Shown here piece by piece: positions 1 through 5,721 of a stretch of 16,762 nucleotides of DNA (positions within the stretch are counted from its first letter, which is position 1; every line of letters starts with the position of its first letter). The stretch lies in the NCBI GenBank assembly GCA_002451695.1, contig DKDC01000003.1, forward strand, positions 8,309 through 25,070, in the 5' to 3' direction. Both the position numbers and the translations under genes were made by a program. The notes beneath the pieces were generated by a model, which saw only the letters and a program-made list of their open reading frames with translations, searched no databases and had not been told where the DNA came from. Origin of the DNA: Prevotellaceae bacterium UBA6858. Its GTDB lineage: Bacteria; Bacteroidota; Bacteroidia; Bacteroidales; Bacteroidaceae.

Positions 1-206
1 GACTTCAAAAAGCATTCGCTCCCGCTGTGAGGGTTAATTAACGGAGAAAAGTGCGGAAGCGCAAGGCACTTTTGAATGCGACACCTTGGTTGAGTGAAAG
101 CAGCGCACGCTTAATTCGGGTGCTAAAGAACAGAAAAATGTACTGCGACAAAAAAAACAAGAATTATGAAAAAGTTAAAGAAGGTCAGCGCGGAGCTGGC
201 AAACGA
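1..206 (+). repeat. Cassette leader repeat, copy 1 (5' UTR plus start of gene)
   Basis: This stretch matches 1966-2169 almost base for base. Over the untranslated part (1-165) I count five substitutions and two single-base indels, about 96% identity. The match runs through the ATG at 166 into the first codons of the coding region and then fades. The repeat may extend left of the window, so the promoter of this cassette is not visible. The bases before the ATG are A-rich (a run of eight A, then CAAGAATT), as expected for Bacteroidetes starts without a Shine-Dalgarno. A frame opening at GTG 51 would stay open past the ATG but in a different frame from the gene, so it is not an N-terminal extension. 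Confidence 0.9.
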
Positions 207-855
207 AATCCTAAAAAACAACGGATTTGATGTGGAAACGAATGGCAGCGGTAGCGGCTCGGGGTCCGGAAGTGGAAGCGGCTCGGGGTCCGGAAGTGGA
301 AGCGGCTCGGGCAGCGGGTCTGGTTGCGGCTGCGGAAGCGGCTCCGGGAGCGGAAACGGTTCGGGAAGCGGCAGCGGAAGTGGTGATGATTTTGGTCCAG
401 AAGACTCCAGATATTGGCAACCAGAAACTACCAGACAACAAGCCCTAAACATTGAATTTGAAGACAACTACATCAATGAAGACAGGTATCGCTTTATCTT
501 AAAAGCCAGCGGAAAATGCGTGGTTCATATGTACAGGCCCAATCACGGCGCAGAATGGGAACTAAGATGCAAGGAGAGTTCTATAACATTCTGCGTTGTA
601 GGGACTACCACAATATACAGAGACCCCATATCCGGAAAAGACGTTGCTTTCACCACCGAGGGAAAGGGTAGCGTAACCGTAAAACAGCATGACGATGGAT
701 ATACAGCCAGCGCAAGTTTGAAATGCAGCACAGTTGCTCCGCAAAGCGACAACTACATCATAGAAGCCAGAGCGACATTTTCCGTTGCAGACACCCTCAC
801 TTCATATATGATAACCAGCAAATCGCTGACAGGTTCCATTTCACACGACTTTTGA
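166..855 (+). CDS. Cassette 1 protein: conserved N-terminal leader, Gly-Ser tract, unknown C-terminal domain
   Basis: A 229-residue protein in three parts. Residues 1-19 contain KLKKVSAELANEIL, nearly identical to the protein at 2129. Residues 27-73 are a Gly-Ser tract with a Cys-Gly-Cys at residues 54-56. Residues 74-229 are a probably beta-rich domain with four cysteines that I do not recognise. There is no Sec signal peptide. The short amphipathic N-terminus ahead of a Gly-rich stretch recalls leader peptides of peptide or bacteriocin export systems, but no exporter lies in the window. The stop is 1 bp from the next ATG, so the two are surely co-transcribed. The start at 166 is chosen because the leader is conserved in the second cassette and an A-rich stretch precedes it. 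Function is unknown; a secreted effector or modified-peptide precursor is inference. Confidence 0.85.
   Translation: MKKLKKVSAELANEILKNNGFDVETNGSGSGSGSGSGSGSGSGSGSGSGSGSGCGCGSGSGSGNGSGSGSGSGDDFGPEDSRYWQPETTRQQALNIEFEDNYINEDRYRFILKASGKCVVHMYRPNHGAEWELRCKESSITFCVVGTTTIYRDPISGKDVAFTTEGKGSVTVKQHDDGYTASASLKCSTVAPQSDNYIIEARATFSVADTLTSYMITSKSLTGSISHDF
253..311 (+). repeat. 24-bp tandem repeat encoding Gly-Ser units
   Basis: Two exact copies of a 24-bp unit lie at 253-276 and 277-300, and the first 11 bases of a third at 301-311. Each unit encodes four Gly-Ser pairs. Exact nucleotide copies, where many synonymous codons were possible, point to recent slippage duplication, so tract length is probably variable between strains. 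Confidence 0.85.
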
Positions 856-856
856 C

Positions 857-1768
857 ATGAAAGCTCTGTATTCACTAACATTCGTCCTGTTGCCGTTTAT
901 TACGGCAACAGGACAATTGCACCAGGAAAACAACTACAACGCAATAACCAAAGATACGGCAAGCGGCTTTTACAACGAACGCCTTGAGAACAACAGCGGC
1001 TCTTGGTATGATTTCGGCTTTTCACACGTAACAACGCCGAAAGACACATTCGTATGCCATACAAAAATCTACCTTTCGCGTTTCAAGACACTGCGGGGCA
1101 AGAGCTACGGCTCTATACATTTCAGCGTGGACGACCTGACGGAAAGGGGAAGCGGCGGCACAGGAATGAGGCGCGGACTGGTTTTTGGTACGAAAAGGAT
1201 AAAGTACTACAGCCAGTGCATCCGCTACAAAGCGAAAGCCTACCAAACGTTCACGAATCCCGGCACAAACAAGCCCTACGTGAAATGCTACATTGCAGAC
1301 ATCACCTATTACCCTGTCGAGAAATATAAAAGCACGGTAAAATACGGCATTAAACACAAGAAATACCGCCCGATAGAGAAATACAACGTGCTTGTGCCGC
1401 CCAAAGACTCCGCGTCCGCAGCGAAAGCCTACGCCAAAAAGAAAGAAAGGGAAAGGATTGAAAACATAAAATACGAAAAATGGTCTGACAAGCAAATTAA
1501 GAAAATTAACAAGAAACTTGCGAAGCAGAACAAACGGCACAGGGGAAAAGTCGCAAAACAGCTAAAAGCACGCGCCAAACAAAAAGCGGCAGCATTCCAG
1601 AAAAGCAAAAGCGATAATTCTGTCGATATTGATATAAGCTATCGCATCAGTGGCGCTTACAATGATAGCATAAAGAAAGCCCATGAGGAATTGAAGTACG
1701 TTTTGAGACCGTGCGAATGCAACAAATGCAGGAAATGCAAATGCACCAAGCAGGACTGCCAATTTTAG
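857..1768 (+). CDS. Cassette 1 partner: exported Lys-rich protein with C-terminal Cys cluster
   Basis: A 303-residue protein starting with a clear Sec signal peptide (MKALYSLTFVLLPFITATG, cleavage likely near residue 19 or 20). No lipobox is evident, so it is predicted to reach the periplasm or beyond. The middle is Tyr/Lys-rich and probably beta-structured. Residues about 190-255 are very rich in Lys, Arg and Ala and should be helical, perhaps coiled coil. The C-terminus has six cysteines in short spacing (CECNKCRKCKC, then one more near the end), which could bind metal or form disulfides. I recognise no family. It starts 1 bp after the upstream stop and is followed by a hairpin terminator, so the pair is one unit. 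By position it could be an immunity protein, chaperone or co-secreted companion of the 166-855 product. It is not visibly similar to the partner in cassette 2. Confidence 0.8.
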   Translation: MKALYSLTFVLLPFITATGQLHQENNYNAITKDTASGFYNERLENNSGSWYDFGFSHVTTPKDTFVCHTKIYLSRFKTLRGKSYGSIHFSVDDLTERGSGGTGMRRGLVFGTKRIKYYSQCIRYKAKAYQTFTNPGTNKPYVKCYIADITYYPVEKYKSTVKYGIKHKKYRPIEKYNVLVPPKDSASAAKAYAKKKERERIENIKYEKWSDKQIKKINKKLAKQNKRHRGKVAKQLKARAKQKAAAFQKSKSDNSVDIDISYRISGAYNDSIKKAHEELKYVLRPCECNKCRKCKCTKQDCQF

Positions 1769-1781
1769 AGCATTAACTTTC

Positions 1782-1817
1782 CGGCGCGGGTTGCACAGCC
1801 CGCGCCGTTTCTCTTAT
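1782..1817 (+). terminator. Rho-independent terminator of cassette 1
   Basis: A perfect 9-bp stem (CGGCGCGGG at 1782-1790, CCCGCGCCG at 1799-1807) with an 8-nt loop is followed by TTTCTCTTATT. It lies 13 bp after the stop of the partner gene. Cassette 2 ends with the same stem. Confidence 0.85.
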
Positions 1818-1888
1818 TACGTGCATTTTCCCTCCTTTTTGCATATAGCAGTGCAGTTTTTGCGGCAACATCACGTGCATGGAAAAAT

Positions 1889-1902
1889 ATTTTTGCAAAA
1901 AT
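1889..1902. promoter_or_regulatory. 14-bp perfect palindrome upstream of promoter
   Basis: ATTTTTGCAAAAAT is a perfect palindrome ending 12 bp before the -33 element of the cassette 2 promoter. The placement would suit a regulator binding site, but an AT-rich palindrome of this length can occur by chance, and the matching region of cassette 1 lies outside the window. Confidence 0.35.
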
Positions 1903-1914
1903 TATTTTCAAACA

Positions 1915-1946
1915 TTTGGCGGTTTCAAAAAACGTATTTACATTTG
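1915..1946 (+). promoter_or_regulatory. Promoter of cassette 2 (Bacteroidetes type)
   Basis: TTTG at 1915-1918 and TACATTTG at 1939-1946 are separated by 20 nt, an exact fit to the Bacteroidetes -33/-7 consensus (TTTG, 19-21 nt, TAnnTTTG). The start of transcription should fall near 1953, giving an unusually long 5' UTR of about 175 nt, nearly all of it the conserved leader repeat. Confidence 0.8.
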
Positions 1947-1965
1947 CACCGGTACTACAGTGGGA

Positions 1966-2169
1966 GACTTCAAAAAGCATTCGCTCTTGCTGTGAGAGTT
2001 AATTAACGGAGAAAATGCGGAAGCGCAAGGCACTTTTGAATGCGACACCTTGGTTGAGTGAAAGCAGCGCACGCTTAATTCAGGTGCTAAAAAACAGAAA
2101 AATGTACTGCGACAAAAAAACAAGAATTATGACTAAATTAAAGAAGGTCAGCGCGGAGCTGGCAAACGA
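1966..2169 (+). repeat. Cassette leader repeat, copy 2
   Basis: Second copy of the leader repeat, aligned to 1-206. The two 1-bp gaps are in the run at about 2015 and in the A-run before the start codon (seven A here, eight in copy 1). That one-base difference puts an upstream ATG at 2015 in frame with the gene here but not in copy 1, so the upstream frame is better read as untranslated leader or a separate small upstream ORF. Confidence 0.9.
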
Positions 2170-2950
2170 AATTCTCAAAAGCAACGGAATTGGCATAGAC
2201 ACCTATGGCTGCGGATGCGGCTCGGGGTCTGGAAGCGGCTCTGGTTGCGGTTGTGGTGAAAGCGGATGGTATCCCGCCGGATGCGGTTGTGGGGACGGAA
2301 GCGGTTCTGGTTCAGGTTCTGGACTCGGATTGGTTGTTACAAGCCAGCCCTACCCGGGTGTCAAACTTAGCGACAATATCATGAAAAACCCGGCACTTGC
2401 CACGCAGTTGAATGAACTGCTGTATTCAAGTGAAACAATCAGAAACCTGTTGTCGCAGTTTGTCAATGGCTATTCAAACCTGACATTCGACTTAGCGGAA
2501 GACAAAGATAATGTCGCAATGAGTACTGATGCAAGAACGGACACAATCAGCATAAACAGCAAATTCGTTGGCGAGGACGGCTTTAACAAGAGATTTATAG
2601 GGAAAAGCAAAGACAACGGAGGTTACTTGCACGATGGCACTGTGGACGGCACTTTTTCGGCATCTGTCGCTCACGAATGCATACACGCAAAGCATTATTA
2701 CTGGTACAAGGAATCCTGGAAGCACGGAGATACTGCTGAAGAGCGTGCGCAATTCCTCAAAAGCAGGGGATTTTCGGAAGATTTCGTAAAGATCTTCTAT
2801 AACAAGAACGCAGAAGGCTGGGAAAATTACGATGATTGGGATACCATTGACAGAAACGAGCACAAGTATCTTGACAAATACGACAAGGAAGTGCTTGACA
2901 AGGTGAGGCACGAATACAAAAACCGATACAACGACTACCCAACACCCTAA
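2129..2950 (+). CDS. Cassette 2 protein: conserved leader, Gly-Ser/Gly-Cys tract, HExxH metallopeptidase-like domain
   Basis: A 273-residue protein. Residues 1-19 repeat the cassette 1 leader (KLKKVSAELANEIL). Residues 27-67 form a Gly-rich tract with six cysteines, all in Cys-Gly-Cys pairs (28/30, 40/42, 52/54). The rest is unrelated to cassette 1. It carries HECIH at residues 182-186, a zincin HExxH motif with Glu183 as likely catalytic base. His245 in NEHKYL is a candidate third zinc ligand, similar to the His of DHEYM-like segments in other Bacteroidetes metallopeptidase domains (family knowledge, not shown here). A zinc protease acting outside the cell, possibly a toxin, is therefore plausible. 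There is no Sec signal. An in-frame ATG at 2015 would add 38 residues; it is rejected because that frame is not preserved in copy 1. The partner gene begins 13 bp downstream. Confidence 0.85.
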   Translation: MTKLKKVSAELANEILKSNGIGIDTYGCGCGSGSGSGSGCGCGESGWYPAGCGCGDGSGSGSGSGLGLVVTSQPYPGVKLSDNIMKNPALATQLNELLYSSETIRNLLSQFVNGYSNLTFDLAEDKDNVAMSTDARTDTISINSKFVGEDGFNKRFIGKSKDNGGYLHDGTVDGTFSASVAHECIHAKHYYWYKESWKHGDTAEERAQFLKSRGFSEDFVKIFYNKNAEGWENYDDWDTIDRNEHKYLDKYDKEVLDKVRHEYKNRYNDYPTP

Positions 2951-2963
2951 AAACACCAAGACG

Positions 2964-3683
2964 ATGAAAGTCAAATATGCTGCCATTTCTGTGTTCGTGG
3001 GAATATGCTCCCTGACGTTTCCCGTTTGCCACGGACTTACGGCAAACAGCTGCGAAACAGACACAAGCCGTGTAAGCAACCGCAATAACGACACCGTCAT
3101 CCTCGTAAAGGGCATGAAGCAACTCAAGGCGTTACCCAAAGGGACTTTTATTGAGACCTGCGACCTTGCTGGACAAGGGCTGAAATATCTGCCCGACCTA
3201 AGGACGTACAACATAAAAAGACTGAACCTGTCGGGTAACAACTTTTGGCTAAGAGGCTTTAATGCGAAAAAGCTACTCCCAAAGTCCTTGGAAATTTTGG
3301 ACATGAGCAATTGCAAGGTTCTTACAACAGACCGCAACAAGAAAGGCGTAGCATATGTAAAGAACGCAGATGCTTTGCTCTGGTTTGACAGAGACAGCTT
3401 TCCAAAATTGCGAGAAATAGACCTGCACAACACAAAGCTGTCAAGCGTAAGAATTCCAAGGTGCGTCAAAAAAGCCGACCTCAGCAACTGCGATCTATAC
3501 CAGTTCAAAATAAGCGGGTATTGGGATAAGGAAAGGCTCGAACTGCGATATTTGGATATCTCGCACAACTGGAATATGTATAGCGGCATAGGGATTGAAC
3601 CCGATGAAATAAACCGCATTGACACGCTCAAGCGCGACAGTTGCGCAAAGGGGGAAGAACTTTGGGAAGGGTATTGGCTTTGA
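2964..3683 (+). CDS. Cassette 2 partner: exported leucine-rich-repeat-like protein
   Basis: A 239-residue protein with a Sec signal peptide (residues 1 to about 25, ending near PVCHG). The mature part has about five LRR-like segments, such as IKRLNLSGNN, LEILDMSNCKVL, LREIDLHNTKL, VKKADLSNCDL and LRYLDISHN, with the leucine/asparagine pattern of LRR beta strands. LRR proteins bind other proteins, so a role in binding a partner is reasonable. The gene lies 13 bp after the metallopeptidase-like gene and ends at the cassette terminator. By position it may be an immunity protein that caps the protease or a co-secreted binding protein; this is inference. It shows no evident similarity to the partner in cassette 1. 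Confidence 0.8.
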   Translation: MKVKYAAISVFVGICSLTFPVCHGLTANSCETDTSRVSNRNNDTVILVKGMKQLKALPKGTFIETCDLAGQGLKYLPDLRTYNIKRLNLSGNNFWLRGFNAKKLLPKSLEILDMSNCKVLTTDRNKKGVAYVKNADALLWFDRDSFPKLREIDLHNTKLSSVRIPRCVKKADLSNCDLYQFKISGYWDKERLELRYLDISHNWNMYSGIGIEPDEINRIDTLKRDSCAKGEELWEGYWL

Positions 3684-3703
3684 ACTCTGTCTGAAAGATC
3701 ATC

Positions 3704-3734
3704 CGGCGCGGGATGTGCAGCCCGCGCCGTTTTT
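3704..3734 (+). terminator. Rho-independent terminator of cassette 2
   Basis: A 9-bp stem (CGGCGCGGG, 3704-3712; CCCGCGCCG, 3721-3729) with an 8-nt loop is followed by five T. Both stem arms equal those of the cassette 1 terminator, while the loops differ. The next gene starts only 25 bp further on and shows no TAnnTTTG promoter, so it may rely on readthrough. Confidence 0.88.
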
Positions 3735-3759
3735 AACTCATTAAAAAGATTATAACAGC

Positions 3760-5166
3760 ATGAACATTATACAGACATTGTGGTGTGGCGGGCGCAAGCT
3801 CACGGAGTCGCCTTTCTGGTGGAATCACGCCGAATACAACCTCATGTCGTGGGCGTTGAGCTGCATGAGCCTTAAAGAGCAATTCGGCAAAGTTACGCTA
3901 TACACCGACAGCGAGGGCGCGAAAACCCTTATCGACACCCTGAAGCTGCCTTACGCGGAAGTTGTGGTGAACTTCGACGGTTTCGACTGCCTCACGTGCC
4001 ACTGGGCGCTTGCAAAGGTGAGGGCGTACTCCCTGCAAACAGAGCCGTTCCTGCACATTGACGGCGACATATACCTTACGCAGCCGCTGCAACCAAACAT
4101 CACCAAAGCCGGACTTATTGCGCAGAACAAGGAACGCTGCACCGAATATTACCGTGGGATGATAAACCGCTTCCTCTCCGTTGACGGACTGAAGCTCGCG
4201 CCGCTATTTGCGGAAGCGTTAAAAAGTGATAACGTACCGTCGTACAACCTCGGTTTTTGCGGCGGGAACGACTTGGACTTCTTCGGCAGATTCTGCGGTG
4301 AGGTAGAGAAGTTTTTCAGGGACAACGACTTCAACGGCGGGAAGTTCCGCAACGCCGACATAAGCGCAAACGTGGTTTACGAACAAATGTTCTTCTCTAT
4401 AATGGCGAGGGACGAAGGCAAAGACATCGCCACTATCCACCCCGAAACAATACGCGACAACGGTTACAGAGCCGACGAGTTTTGCGACCTCATGCACTAC
4501 GGACAACGCCAGTTTGTTCACATTCTCGGCGGACACAAGCGCACGCAGCACACCTGCCGCATGGTGGAGCGCACATTTTTGCAGAAACATCCCGAACTCT
4601 ACGAAAGAATTGCCGCCCTCTTCCCCACACGCCACAAAAGGCTTGCAGGAACGTGCGTTCCAGACAAAGCGCACAGCGGCAATGAACGTTATGACGCGTT
4701 CATAAAGGAAAAGAACGCGGAATGGGACGCCCTGTCAAAGAAAGACCTCATGAACACCGCGAGGGCGATATGCGGAAGCGCAACATTCCTTAACACATCC
4801 AAAGAAAAGCGCGGAAAATTGATGTTAGCCCCCAATCCATATATGGCAATATTCCGCGCAACTGCGGATGAAAGCACGGCGTTGGCGGCATATCTCAAAT
4901 ACCGGCACAATGGCGGCGAAATACTGGTGGCAGTAGTCCCCGATTTGTCGGAGAAAGGTTTTCATGAAGTGGCATTGAACGATCTTTCAGACAATATGCT
5001 TGGAATTGCAAAACGCCCAAAGAGCTTTTCGGAGTTTATGCGGGAAACCGTCCCATGTTTTGAGGGAACAGACAGCAAAACGGCGGAAAAATGCGTTGAA
5101 GCGGAAATGGGGCGGTTGTTAAACGAGGGAATTTTGGTTGTTTGCGACAAAGAATTGCGCCATTAG
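3760..5166 (+). CDS. Putative glycosyltransferase, DUF6734-like, with C-terminal extension
   Basis: A 468-residue soluble protein with no signal peptide. Residues 1 to about 300 look like the DUF6734 type of Bacteroidetes proteins: an opening IIQTLWCGG, then LMSWALSC, TLYTDS, and FLHIDGDIYL, whose Asp101-Gly-Asp103 is a DxD-type motif as used by GT-A glycosyltransferases to hold the metal and nucleotide sugar. The family assignment is from memory of these motifs and has not been searched. Residues about 310-468 form an extra region with no motif I recognise. As I recall, relatives often lie beside genes for leader-bearing peptides, so the neighbouring Ser-rich tracts are candidate acceptors; this is inference. 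The gene follows the cassette 2 terminator by 25 bp without an obvious promoter. Confidence 0.75.
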   Translation: MNIIQTLWCGGRKLTESPFWWNHAEYNLMSWALSCMSLKEQFGKVTLYTDSEGAKTLIDTLKLPYAEVVVNFDGFDCLTCHWALAKVRAYSLQTEPFLHIDGDIYLTQPLQPNITKAGLIAQNKERCTEYYRGMINRFLSVDGLKLAPLFAEALKSDNVPSYNLGFCGGNDLDFFGRFCGEVEKFFRDNDFNGGKFRNADISANVVYEQMFFSIMARDEGKDIATIHPETIRDNGYRADEFCDLMHYGQRQFVHILGGHKRTQHTCRMVERTFLQKHPELYERIAALFPTRHKRLAGTCVPDKAHSGNERYDAFIKEKNAEWDALSKKDLMNTARAICGSATFLNTSKEKRGKLMLAPNPYMAIFRATADESTALAAYLKYRHNGGEILVAVVPDLSEKGFHEVALNDLSDNMLGIAKRPKSFSEFMRETVPCFEGTDSKTAEKCVEAEMGRLLNEGILVVCDKELRH

Positions 5167-5186
5167 CAATGTGGAGGCGGCTGTTT

Positions 5187-5238
5187 GCGGAGCGGTCCAC
5201 GCGGCGGCGTACAGGGCGTGCAAGACACGCCACACAAA
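5187..5238 (+). repeat. Degenerate half-copy of GC-rich foldback repeat
   Basis: The segment around GCGGCGGCGTACAGGGCGTG aligns with the right half of the foldback at 5340-5390 (GGCGGTGGCGTACAGGACGT) and continues with recognisable similarity through CACGCCACACAAAC. It is more diverged than the other copies. Confidence 0.55.
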
Positions 5239-5273
5239 CACACAGCGCACAATTTAACAATAATTTGCATCGC

Positions 5274-5384
5274 TGTAGGGGCGTATTGCATACGCCCTGA
5301 ATTGCGCCGCTTGTCATATGGCAGCGGCGGTTTGCCATGCGCTTCGGGCGGTGGCGTACAGGACGTATGCAATTCGCCCCTACA
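5274..5384. repeat. GC-rich foldback element with 26-bp inverted ends
   Basis: The arms at 5274-5299 and 5359-5384 are inverted repeats matching at 24 of 26 positions; both outer ends begin TGTAGGGGCG. The ~59-bp interior continues a weaker inverted symmetry. The form suits a REP-like or MITE-like non-autonomous element. No transposase gene and no clear target-site duplication were seen. Confidence 0.75.
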
Positions 5385-5427
5385 ATTGTCACAAAACCAG
5401 AATTGGCTACTTCGTTTGAAACACCCC

Positions 5428-5540
5428 TAAAACTACATGGGACATAGGAAAAACTACGCCCTATGCAGGAAAAATTATATCAGATATAATCCAGACTACA
5501 TCAGACCTTTTTTCGCCCACTTGCAACGTACTGAAAAACA
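5428..5540 (+). repeat. AT-rich unit repeat, copy A
   Basis: Built of degenerate units of about 21 bp resembling GACATAGGAAAAACTACAT plus two bases, then an ending with a T-run, CCCACTTGCAAC and CTGAAAAACAAA. It aligns with copies at 10570, 13928 and 16704 in the same orientation. The third unit forms an inverted repeat around AATTAT...ATAAT. It lies 44 bp after the foldback element. Confidence 0.8.
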
Positions 5541-5667
5541 AACGCTTACACAGACAATCGCGACTCCATCCAAACATCTGTGTCTCAAAAGATTAGCCTT
5601 TCCTTGCCTTTTCGCCGGAAATTTGTGGTGCAAGCGTTAATGTGGGATGAAATACCGCATTGGCGGT

Positions 5668-5699
5668 ATTGCGGATTGCGGAAGTTTTGCATACTTTTG
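5668..5699 (+). promoter_or_regulatory. Promoter of the ZIP transporter gene
   Basis: TACTTTTG at 5692-5699 fits the Bacteroidetes -7 box exactly, and ATTG at 5668-5671 (one mismatch to TTTG) lies 20 nt upstream. Transcription should start near 5706, only about 16 nt before the ATG at 5722. This decides the start codon, since the in-frame ATG at 5647 would lie upstream of the promoter. Confidence 0.7.
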
Positions 5700-5721
5700 C
5701 AAAAGCAAAACAGGCAACAAT

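Larger units (their letters stand above)
1769..2128 (+). other. Intergenic region between the two cassettes
   Basis: This 360-bp gap has no gene. In order it holds the cassette 1 terminator, an AT-rich stretch with a direct repeat of ACGTGCAT (about 1820 and 1873), a 14-bp palindrome at 1889-1902, a Bacteroidetes-type promoter at 1915-1946, and the leader repeat from 1966 that forms the 5' UTR of cassette 2. Confidence 0.8.
5167..5721. other. Non-coding region rich in dispersed repeats
   Basis: This 555-bp gap holds no convincing gene. In order it contains a degenerate half-copy of a GC-rich repeat (5187-5238), a 111-bp foldback element (5274-5384), an AT-rich unit repeat (5428-5540), a stretch at 5541-5660 where I see nothing definite, and the promoter of the ZIP gene. 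Confidence 0.75.

Noticed and set aside
2015..2950. Longer form of the cassette 2 protein starting at ATG 2015
   Set aside because: The extra 38 codons lie in the conserved leader, and the same frame in copy 1 does not join the gene because of a one-base difference in the A-run. The ATG at 2129 matches the start of cassette 1.
2492..3631. 379-codon open frame on the minus strand
   Set aside because: It lies opposite two genes that have a leader or signal peptide, recognisable motifs and cassette context. Its translation shows no family features.
5185..5430. 81-codon open frame in the repeat-rich gap
   Set aside because: It runs through the inverted repeats of the foldback element, lacks a promoter and shows no protein-like features.
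5428..5540. Possible CRISPR array in the AT-rich unit repeat
   Set aside because: The ~21-bp units are degenerate and adjacent without unique spacers, no cas genes are present, and the same block recurs at four places.
5647..5721. Longer start for the ZIP transporter at 5647
   Set aside because: A consensus promoter at 5668-5699 lies inside it, and the added residues have no membrane or family character.
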